The notes under the pieces were generated by a model, which was not told the DNA's origin, did not search any database, and saw nothing but the letters and a program-made list of their open reading frames with translations. DNA of 6,233 bases. It comes from an uncultured Clostridia bacterium (GTDB taxonomy: Bacteria > Bacillota > Clostridia > Christensenellales > UBA1242). The stretch lies in the NCBI GenBank assembly GCA_946612575.1, contig CAMOEU010000047.1:1-6233 (forward strand), in the 5' to 3' direction. Shown in pieces: positions 1-4,132 of this stretch. Positions within the stretch are counted from its first letter, which is position 1. Every line of letters begins with the position of its first letter. The position numbers and the translations under genes were made by a program.

Positions 1-444
1 AACATTTGCATAAATGTTTTTCATATTTTCATATTTTTCTACGACATTGAAATTTGCCATTGATTGAAGTGAATTCCAAAGTGTCAAGAAGACTACCATT
101 TGCAAAACAAGTGAGATGAGCATTGGAAGACAAGAACCCATCATATTGAATTGATATTTTCTGTAAACTTCATTTTGCTTTTGGCTCATAAGTTTTGGGT
201 CGTGCCCATATTTTTTTTGAATTGCATCAAGTTCTGGTTTCATTTTTGCCATAACACCATTGCTTTTTGCAGAAACTTTTTTGTTTATGACATCCACAAC
301 AGAAAGCAAAACTCTGATGATAACAGCAATCAAAATAACAGCAACAATATAAGTGCCTGTTGCTCCTTTAAATGCATTCAATATGCTTGGCCAAAAACCA
401 CTTGGTTGTGTAAGTGTAATGAGTGCACTGCTTACAAAATCCAT
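1..444 (-). CDS. yidC: Membrane protein insertase YidC/Oxa1 family, N-terminal part (3' end outside window)
   Basis: YidC inserts and folds inner-membrane proteins, alone or with SecYEG. The first 148 residues are visible, read in frame from an ATG at 444 to the window edge. A short N-terminus (about 28 residues) leads into a first membrane segment at about 32-51. That segment contains Arg44, matching the conserved arginine of the hydrophilic groove in Gram-positive YidC. A charged cytoplasmic hairpin follows (about 56-98, with KPELDAIQKKYGHDP, typical of the family). A second membrane segment starts at the family-typical motif MMGSCLPM (101-108) and runs to about 126. I see no lipoprotein signal peptide with a lipobox cysteine, which many Gram-positive YidC proteins have; this start codon is supported by an AAAGGAG sequence 8 nt upstream, inside yidD. 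The gene overlaps the end of yidD by 13 nt, suggesting translational coupling. The identification is secure; the full length is unknown. Confidence 0.93.
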   Translation of the reverse strand, partial: MDFVSSALITLTQPSGFWPSILNAFKGATGTYIVAVILIAVIIRVLLSVVDVINKKVSAKSNGVMAKMKPELDAIQKKYGHDPKLMSQKQNEVYRKYQFNMMGSCLPMLISLVLQMVVFLTLWNSLQSMANFNVVEKYENMKNIYANV

Positions 445-695
445 AAGTTTTCTCCTTTTATATTTATAGGAACAGGGTCATATCCTCTCTTTTTTTGCCA
501 AGGAACACATCTAAACAATCTTTTTGTTCCTAGCCAAAAACCTTTGAAAAAACCAAATTCCTTTATTGCTTTAATCATATAATTCGAACAAGTCGGAAAA
601 TATATGCAATTGTGTGGAAGAAGGGGTGATATAACATATTTATAAAAATAAACCGGACTTAACAGGATGTTTCTAAGAATTTTTTTTGCTTTCAA
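432..695 (-). CDS. yidD: Membrane protein insertion efficiency factor YidD
   Basis: YidD is a small membrane-associated protein that aids YidC-dependent insertion; its exact mechanism is not settled. The 87 residues fit the family's usual size. Family hallmarks are visible: an amphipathic start (LLSPVYFYKYVISPLLP), then NCIYFPTCSNYMIKAI, then GFFKGFWLGTKRLFRC, and PWQKKRGYDPVP near the end. Conserved cysteines occur at CIYFPTC and at FRC. The start is a TTG at 693-695, lying inside the last codons of rnpA, giving a 23-nt overlap. An in-frame stop at 726-728 rules out a longer form, and no ATG or GTG gives a protein with the conserved N-terminus. Only a weak AAAAGG lies upstream, at a long spacing, so translation is probably coupled to rnpA. 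It sits in the usual rpmH-rnpA-yidD-yidC order. Confidence 0.93.
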   Translation of the reverse strand: MKAKKILRNILLSPVYFYKYVISPLLPHNCIYFPTCSNYMIKAIKEFGFFKGFWLGTKRLFRCVPWQKKRGYDPVPINIKGENLWIL

Positions 696-1005
696 ACTTT
701 TTGAAAACCTTTTCCATCTCTTGTTTTATTTGTTCAAATTCAAGAGCTGTCGCACCTTCTTTTGCAAGCACAACATAATTATAAAAAGAAGGAATGTTGA
801 TATAAAGTCTGCTTATCTCTCTCATCCTTCTTTTTAACAAATTTCTCTTGTTTGCTTTTCCAAGTTTTTTGCTTATTGAATATCCGATTTGATAATTATT
901 ATATTTACTTTTCACCACAAACAATGTGAAGTGGTCAGAGTGAAATCTCTCACCTTTTTTGTAGATATAATTGAAACTGTTGTTTCTTCTTAATCTATGA
1001 TCCAT
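673..1005 (-). CDS. rnpA: Ribonuclease P protein component
   Basis: RnpA is the protein subunit of RNase P. It binds the catalytic RNA and helps it remove the 5' leaders of tRNA precursors in the cytoplasm. The 110 residues match the family length. The diagnostic basic motif is clear at about 51-63 (ANKRNLLKRRMRE), corresponding to the conserved RNxxKRxxR helix that contacts the RNA. The N-terminal FNYIYKKGERF segment and the FTLFVVK strand are also typical. The ATG at 1005 is preceded by TGGAG at a good distance and lies 9 nt after the rpmH stop, so the two genes are almost certainly co-transcribed. Its last 23 nt overlap the start of yidD. The RNase P RNA gene is not in this window. Confidence 0.96.
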   Translation of the reverse strand: MDHRLRRNNSFNYIYKKGERFHSDHFTLFVVKSKYNNYQIGYSISKKLGKANKRNLLKRRMREISRLYINIPSFYNYVVLAKEGATALEFEQIKQEMEKVFKKFESKKNS

Positions 1006-1014
1006 ATTTCTCCA

Positions 1015-1149
1015 CTAAGCAGCGATAATTTTTCTGCCTCTGTTTCTTCTTCTTTTCAAAACATTTCTTCCACCGTTTGTTCTCATTCTTTCACGGAAGC
1101 CATGAACCTTTTGTCTTTTTCCTTTCTTTGGTTGGTATGTTCTTTTCAT
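1015..1149 (-). CDS. rpmH: 50S ribosomal protein L34
   Basis: L34 is a small, very basic protein of the large ribosomal subunit. Translating the minus strand from the ATG at 1149 gives 44 residues, exactly the usual length. It begins [20 protein letters not shown], continues with [15 protein letters not shown] and ends in RGRKIIAA; this is the standard L34 pattern from end to end. An AGGAG ribosome binding site (complement of 1156-1161) stands 6 nt upstream. The gene heads the rpmH-rnpA-yidD-yidC operon and has its own strong promoter about 50 nt upstream of the start. The gene before it, dnaN, is on the same strand and ends in a terminator. In most Bacillota rpmH faces away from dnaA; here both are transcribed in the same direction. 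Confidence 0.97.
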   Translation of the reverse strand: MKRTYQPKKGKRQKVHGFRERMRTNGGRNVLKRRRNRGRKIIAA

Positions 1150-1203
1150 TTTTTTCTCCTTTAATTTCGCACAATATCCTATTGTAATTGTGATTTATGC
1201 TAT

Positions 1204-1232
1204 ATTATAATTTATTAAACAATTTTTGTCAA
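1204..1232 (-). promoter_or_regulatory. Sigma-A promoter of the rpmH operon (perfect consensus)
   Basis: On the minus strand a TTGACA (complement of 1227-1232) is followed after exactly 17 nt by TATAAT (complement of 1204-1209). Both hexamers match the housekeeping sigma consensus without a mismatch. The predicted transcript start is near 1197, giving a leader of about 48 nt before rpmH. A second TTGACAA sits 25 bp further upstream (1251-1257) but has no -10 at a proper distance. Confidence 0.88.
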
Positions 1233-1268
1233 CTGTCACAAACATATTTTTTGTCAATTTTTGCCGAT

Positions 1269-1297
1269 AAAAAAAGCACTTTGTTTGTGCCTTTTTT
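1269..1297 (-). terminator. Intrinsic terminator after dnaN
   Basis: Read on the minus strand, an A-run and GCAC are followed by a 7-nt loop (AAACAAA), GTGC and seven T. The GC core is only 4 bp, but A:T pairs on both sides extend the stem around one bulged G (1291). It begins 8 nt past the dnaN stop codon, the expected position, and separates dnaN from the rpmH promoter. The same hairpin has T-runs in both directions and so could act bidirectionally. Confidence 0.75.
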
Positions 1298-1304
1298 GTT
1301 TTTA

Positions 1305-2405
1305 TTAACCAATCATTCTTACTGGCAAAATGAGATACAAAAATTCATCTCCCTCAACAGGAACAATAACACAAGGATTTGCAGGTGAGTTGAAACAAAT
1401 CTTAACAAATTCATCACTGTTTGCTTTCAAGTTTTCGATAAAATATCTAGCATTAAAAGCAATAAGAAGTTCCTTTCCGCTCATATTTACAGGGACATTT
1501 TCTTTGACATTTCCAAGTTCTGAATTTGATGTTATGCAAAGATTTTTTTCCTTAACTTCAAACTTAACACAATTTCCTTGACCGATTTTTGAAAGAAGAG
1601 AAGCTCTTTCAAGTGCATCTTCAAATTGTTCTTTATTTACAACACAAATTGTTTCATAATTTGCTGCAATAATTTGTTTGTAGTTTACAAAATCTCCTTC
1701 CAAAAGGCGGGTTGTGAGTTTTGTGTCTCCAAAATCAATCATAAGTGTTTGCTTGTCAACATAAACATTGACAACATCATCACTGTCATCCAAAATTCTT
1801 GAAATTTCTGCCAAACTTTTTGCAGGAACAACAATGTTTACATCCAAGTTTGAAATGATGTTTTTCTTAACTTTTGCAAGTCTGTATCCATCAAGGGCGA
1901 TAGCATTCAATGTGTTTTTCTCAATATCAAAAAGCACACCTTTAAGAATTGGTCTTGAATCATCAACAGCAACAGAGAAAATTGTTTTGTTTATGATTGT
2001 CTTGAGGTCTTTCTTTGAAATTCCAAAATAATCATTTGATTCAATTCCCTTAAATGAAGGATATTCTTGTGCATTATAGCATTGAATGATACTTTGGCTG
2101 TCATCATATTTGATAATCATTTGATTTTGAGCATTTACTTCAAGCTCTATCATTTCATTTGTAAGTTTTTTAATAAATTCTGTAATAAACTTTCCAGGAA
2201 CAACAGCTTCACCTTCAACTTTTATGTTTGCTTTGATTTTTCTTTCAATTGAAAGTTCGGTATCTGTTGCACTGAGTGTGAGAGTGTCATCTTCTGCAAC
2301 AATTTTGATTCCTTCCAAAATAGGGTTTGTGATTTTGTTTGAGATTGCTTTACTAACACTCAAAAAAGCATCTGAAAGTTCGATTCCGTGACAAGTAACT
2401 AACAT
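1305..2405 (-). CDS. dnaN: DNA polymerase III beta subunit (sliding clamp)
   Basis: DnaN forms the ring-shaped dimer that holds DNA polymerase III and other repair and replication factors on DNA. The 366 residues match the normal family length and three-domain plan (about 1-120, 121-245, 246-366). Recognisable segments include ITNPILEGIKI and LSATDTELSI in domain I, the VPGKFITEFIKKL helix, SRPILKGVLFDIE and ALDGYRLAKVK in domain II, and the C-terminal YLILPVRM that forms part of the protein-binding cleft. The ATG at 2405 is preceded by AAGGAG (complement of 2415-2420) at 9 nt. It is co-oriented with dnaA upstream but separated from it by the putative origin and a hairpin. An extended -10 element just ahead suggests it also has its own promoter. 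A terminator follows. No yaaA-like S4 gene or recF follows it, unlike the classical order. Confidence 0.97.
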   Translation of the reverse strand: MLVTCHGIELSDAFLSVSKAISNKITNPILEGIKIVAEDDTLTLSATDTELSIERKIKANIKVEGEAVVPGKFITEFIKKLTNEMIELEVNAQNQMIIKYDDSQSIIQCYNAQEYPSFKGIESNDYFGISKKDLKTIINKTIFSVAVDDSRPILKGVLFDIEKNTLNAIALDGYRLAKVKKNIISNLDVNIVVPAKSLAEISRILDDSDDVVNVYVDKQTLMIDFGDTKLTTRLLEGDFVNYKQIIAANYETICVVNKEQFEDALERASLLSKIGQGNCVKFEVKEKNLCITSNSELGNVKENVPVNMSGKELLIAFNARYFIENLKANSDEFVKICFNSPANPCVIVPVEGDEFLYLILPVRMIG

Positions 2406-2431
2406 TTTTCTTAACTCCTTTAATCTTTAAT

Positions 2432-2440
2432 ATTATATCA
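2432..2440 (-). promoter_or_regulatory. Probable extended -10 promoter for dnaN
   Basis: On the minus strand the sequence TGATATAAT gives a perfect TATAAT preceded by the TGn of an extended -10. No good -35 lies at 16-18 nt; TTTGCA occurs at a spacing of 19 and is weak. The predicted start near 2425 leaves about 20 nt of leader containing the dnaN ribosome binding site. A GC-rich patch (2447-2455) falls in the spacer region. Confidence 0.6.
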
Positions 2441-2470
2441 CAACAAGGCCCGCGGATGCAAACAAAATAG

Positions 2471-2508
2471 TTATTAAAATTTTATTTAAATTATAATAAT
2501 TATTATAA
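2471..2508. other. Pure A/T tract, candidate DNA unwinding element
   Basis: All 38 bases are A or T. The tract lies 13 bp from a DnaA box (2522-2530) on the side away from dnaA, which is where origins of this type melt. It contains several short palindromes. On the minus strand, reading away from the box, TTA/TAA-type triplets recur, which could serve as DnaA-trio contacts, but the match is too loose to claim. Confidence 0.6.
2491..2508. repeat. 18-bp perfect palindrome in the A/T tract
   Basis: TTATAATAATTATTATAA equals its own reverse complement over all 18 bases and has no spacer. The match stops at both flanks. In such AT-rich DNA some palindromes arise by chance, but this one lies at the box-proximal edge of the candidate unwinding element. 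Confidence 0.9.
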
Positions 2509-2521
2509 GTGAGTGTGAAAA

Positions 2522-2530
2522 TGTGTATAA
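2522..2530 (-). promoter_or_regulatory. DnaA box (TTATACACA)
   Basis: The minus strand reads TTATACACA, which fits the degenerate DnaA-box consensus TTWTNCACA. It is the box nearest the A/T tract and the only one on that side of the hairpin. Confidence 0.65.
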
Positions 2531-2539
2531 CTTCATTTT

Positions 2540-2580
2540 CTAAAACAAAAATCACAAAATATGGTATTATTCTGTGATTT
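2540..2580 (-). terminator. Hairpin with T-tail, probable dnaA terminator inside the origin region
   Basis: The minus strand (sense for dnaA) can form a 13-bp stem: AAATCACAGAATA pairs with TATTTTGTGATTT around a 6-nt loop (ATACCA). The stem is followed by a T-rich tail (TTGTTTTAG, after the TTT that ends the stem). One pair is a G-U wobble. In the opposite transcript that position is an A-C mismatch, so the RNA hairpin is better on the dnaA strand. The stem is AT-rich with only two G-C pairs, so termination may be partial. It lies about 100 nt past the dnaA stop. It could instead be a DNA structure or a protein site. Confidence 0.5.
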
Positions 2581-2613
2581 AAGGTTTCTATATATTGTGA
2601 TTTTAAGGTTTTC
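2573..2613 (+). repeat. Imperfect direct repeat, 23-bp period, between DnaA boxes
   Basis: TGTGATTTAAGGTTTC (2573-2588) recurs as TGTGATTTTAAGGTTTTC (2596-2613), the second copy having one extra T in each T-run. An inverted partial copy, AAATCACA, lies at 2549-2556. The first direct copy and the inverted copy form the arms of the hairpin described at 2549-2580. The repeat is next to the DnaA-box cluster and may be a binding site for an origin-acting protein; none is known to me for this sequence. Confidence 0.7.
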
Positions 2614-2618
2614 TGGAT

Positions 2619-2627
2619 TGTGGACAA
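2619..2627 (-). promoter_or_regulatory. DnaA box variant (TTGTCCACA)
   Basis: The minus strand reads TTGTCCACA, one mismatch from the TTATCCACA consensus. It is in the same orientation as the perfect box at 2631-2639, 12 bp start to start, a spacing that could allow cooperative DnaA binding. Confidence 0.65.
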
Positions 2628-2630
2628 CTA

Positions 2631-2639
2631 TGTGGATAA
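2631..2639 (-). promoter_or_regulatory. DnaA box (perfect TTATCCACA)
   Basis: The minus strand reads TTATCCACA, the strong R1-type box. It is the centre of the three-box cluster beside the dnaA 3' end. Confidence 0.85.
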
Positions 2640-2670
2640 GTTTGAGTTTTCTTTTCTTTTTGTAAACAAT

Positions 2671-2679
2671 TTATCCACA
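2671..2679 (+). promoter_or_regulatory. DnaA box (perfect TTATCCACA) touching the dnaA stop codon
   Basis: The plus strand reads TTATCCACA, ending one base before the dnaA stop codon (2680-2682). It is opposite in orientation to the other three boxes, so the cluster is inverted around 2640-2670. Confidence 0.85.
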
Positions 2680-4029
2680 CTATTTTGAGAGCAAAATGTT
2701 TTTGATTTCATTCACAAGTGTTTGTGTTTTTCTGTTTGTTTTTATATCAGCTGTGATTTTGTCTCTTGAATGCATAATTGTTGTGTGATCTCTGCCTCCA
2801 AAAATTTTTCCGATATTGACAAGTGGAAGAGATAAAAGCTCACTTATAAGATAAATTGCAATCATTCTTGGCTCGACAATTTCTTTACTTTTTTTCTTTC
2901 CAACAATATCATCTTTTGATAAGTCAAAATAATCACAAACCACACCAATAACTTTGTCTGCGGTGATTTCTTCCTTTATTTCTTTTTGTTGATTTGAGAA
3001 AAATTCTCTAGCATCTTCAATTGTGGCAATTTTTCTTGAATAAAGTTTTGCATTCAAGTCAACACCTTTTAGGGCACCAATAAGTTCTCTCACATTTGAG
3101 TCGATGTGTTCGGCAATATAATTTATTGCTTCTTCATCAACAAGATATTTTTCAATTTGACATTTTTTGTGCAAAATGGCAATTCTTGTTTCAAGGTCAG
3201 GCTTTGAAATGTCATGAATAAGTCCACTAAGACATCTTGTGCGGATTCTTTCTTCCAAAGTTGCTATTTCGTTTGGGTGACGGTCAGAACACATCACAAT
3301 TTGTTTTCCTGAAGAATAAAGTTCGTTAAATGTGTGGAAAAATTCTTCCTGAATTTCCTTTCCTCTTCCAAGAAAGTGAATATCGTCAATCATCAAAACA
3401 TCAAGGTTTCTGTAAGTTTCTCTAAATTCCATAATAGATTTGTTTTTTGATGCTGACATAAGTGAATTTATATATGAGTTTGTAAATTGTTCGCAAGTCA
3501 CATATTTGATTTTGAGTTTTGGATTGTGATTTCTTATGTAGTTTCCAATAGCATGCATAAGGTGAGTTTTTCCAAGTCCAGAATTTCCATAGATGAAAAG
3601 TGGATTGAAATTGCTTCCTGGATTTTGTGCAACAGCTTGAGCGGCTGTATAAACAAATTGGTTTGATTTTCCCACAACAAAATTGTCGAAAGTAAATTCT
3701 TCAATAAATGGATTTTTTTCTTCTTTTGTTGAAACTGCGATTTCTTCTTTTTTGGTGTTTTTGAGATATTCAATTTCTTCGTTTGGGTCAAGTACAACAA
3801 TTTTGAATTGTGTTCCGCAGAGTTCGAAAGCACAATCTGTGATTTTATCAATGAAATTTCTCAAGATTTGATTTTTTGCAGAAACAGAAGATGCAGCAAG
3901 AATCATATTGCTATTTTCATCAATTTCAATTGGTTTGATTGGCTTGAGCCAAAGAGTGTAAGAAACTGTTGAGATTCTAAGTTCCAACTTCTCCAAAATT
4001 TGTTTCCAAAGTATTTCAATATCTTGCAT
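2680..4029 (-). CDS. dnaA: Chromosomal replication initiator protein DnaA
   Basis: DnaA binds DnaA boxes at oriC, forms an ATP-dependent filament, melts the origin and helps load the helicase. The 449 residues are within the normal range. Domain I spans about 1-80, with TVSYTLWLKPIKPIEI. A short linker (about 80-105) leads to the AAA+ domain, which opens with FTFDNFVVGKSNQFVY. Walker A is GNSGLGKT (148-155), Walker B is VLMIDDIHFL (211-220), sensor 1 lies around CSDRHPNEI (247-255), the presumed arginine finger is Arg265 in RIRTR, and the sensor 2 region is NVRELIGALKGV (312-323). Domain IV carries the DNA-binding signature IGKIFGGRDHTTIMHS (406-421). After the arginine finger the usual SRFxxGL reads TRCLSGL, with Cys for Phe. 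The ATG at 4029 has GAGGTG 5 nt upstream (complement of 4035-4040), and a perfect promoter lies ahead. It reads toward dnaN and rpmH, opposite to recF. Confidence 0.98.
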   Translation of the reverse strand: MQDIEILWKQILEKLELRISTVSYTLWLKPIKPIEIDENSNMILAASSVSAKNQILRNFIDKITDCAFELCGTQFKIVVLDPNEEIEYLKNTKKEEIAVSTKEEKNPFIEEFTFDNFVVGKSNQFVYTAAQAVAQNPGSNFNPLFIYGNSGLGKTHLMHAIGNYIRNHNPKLKIKYVTCEQFTNSYINSLMSASKNKSIMEFRETYRNLDVLMIDDIHFLGRGKEIQEEFFHTFNELYSSGKQIVMCSDRHPNEIATLEERIRTRCLSGLIHDISKPDLETRIAILHKKCQIEKYLVDEEAINYIAEHIDSNVRELIGALKGVDLNAKLYSRKIATIEDAREFFSNQQKEIKEEITADKVIGVVCDYFDLSKDDIVGKKKSKEIVEPRMIAIYLISELLSLPLVNIGKIFGGRDHTTIMHSRDKITADIKTNRKTQTLVNEIKNILLSK

Positions 4030-4052
4030 TTTTCACCTCAAATAATAAAAAA

Positions 4053-4081
4053 ATTATAAGTAAATAAAAATAAATTGTCAA
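4053..4081 (-). promoter_or_regulatory. Sigma-A promoter of dnaA (perfect consensus)
   Basis: The minus strand has TTGACA (complement of 4076-4081), a 17-nt spacer and TATAAT (complement of 4053-4058), with no mismatch to consensus. Transcription would start near 4046, giving a leader of about 17 nt that contains the ribosome binding site. No DnaA box lies in or near it, so the usual DnaA autorepression through boxes in its own promoter is not evident. Confidence 0.9.
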
Positions 4082-4087
4082 GCAAGT

Positions 4088-4115
4088 TTGAAATATAAAA
4101 AAATTGTGATAAGAT
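4088..4115 (+). promoter_or_regulatory. Possible recF promoter, extended -10, placing the start at the recF start codon
   Basis: TTGAAA (4088-4093), a 16-nt spacer and TAAGAT (4110-4115) preceded by TGA form a moderate promoter with an extended -10. The predicted first transcribed base is about 4121-4123, at the recF GTG/ATG start. No Shine-Dalgarno sequence occurs upstream of recF, in contrast to most of its neighbours, so a leaderless message is plausible. It lies just outside the dnaA -35, so the two divergent promoters are nearly back to back. Confidence 0.45.
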
Positions 4116-4132
4116 AGTTGTGATGAAGATAG
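4104..4132 (+). repeat. 14/15-bp tandem duplication covering the recF start codon
   Basis: TTGTGATAAGATAG (4104-4117) is followed directly by TTGTGATGAAGATAG (4118-4132). The copies differ only by one extra G at 4125. That G creates the ATG start of recF in the second copy, while the first copy contains the putative -10. Confidence 0.9.

Larger units (their letters stand above)
2447..2679. other. oriC: Putative chromosomal replication origin (oriC), dnaA-dnaN intergenic region
   Basis: The gap between dnaA and dnaN holds the hallmarks of a bacterial origin. Three DnaA boxes cluster at the dnaA side (2619-2679), two of them exact TTATCCACA. A fourth box (2522-2530) lies next to a 38-bp run of pure A/T (2471-2508) suited to be the unwinding element. 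The order boxes, then A/T tract, then dnaN start is the same as in the downstream half of the Bacillus subtilis origin, where unwinding occurs between dnaA and dnaN. A short direct repeat and a hairpin lie between the boxes. The other gap beside dnaA (4030-4122) has no DnaA box, so this is the only origin candidate seen. That it functions as an origin is inference from content and position. Confidence 0.8.

Noticed and set aside
151..582. Plus-strand open frame of 143 codons over yidC and yidD
   Set aside because: It lies opposite two genes with clear family motifs, has no ribosome binding site and a biased, low-complexity composition; it is an antisense shadow.
2471..2521. DnaA-trio array beside the box at 2522-2530
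   Set aside because: TTA/TAA triplets are present, but the run is irregular and expected in pure A/T DNA; not distinguishable by eye.
2433..2627. Minus-strand 64-codon open frame between dnaA and dnaN
   Set aside because: It runs through DnaA boxes, the hairpin and the pure A/T tract, has no ribosome binding site and no recognisable protein features.
2661..2669. TGTAAACAA as a fifth DnaA box
   Set aside because: Three mismatches from the consensus TTATCCACA on the minus strand; too weak to call.
3684..3690. TGTCGAA, resembling a Spo0A box
   Set aside because: A single short match inside the dnaA coding sequence, not at the origin or a promoter; easily explained by chance.
3534..3851. Minus-strand open frame of 105 codons within dnaA
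   Set aside because: It is an alternative frame of dnaA, lysine- and serine-rich from A-rich codons, with no start signal.
4075..4080. TTGTCA as the -35 of recF
   Set aside because: No acceptable -10 at 16-18 nt; the site is the back of the dnaA -35, and TTGAAA at 4088 fits better.
4105..4112. TGTGATAA as a DnaA box in the dnaA-recF gap
   Set aside because: It lacks one base of the 9-mer core (TTATCACA instead of TTATnCACA), so it is not a proper box.
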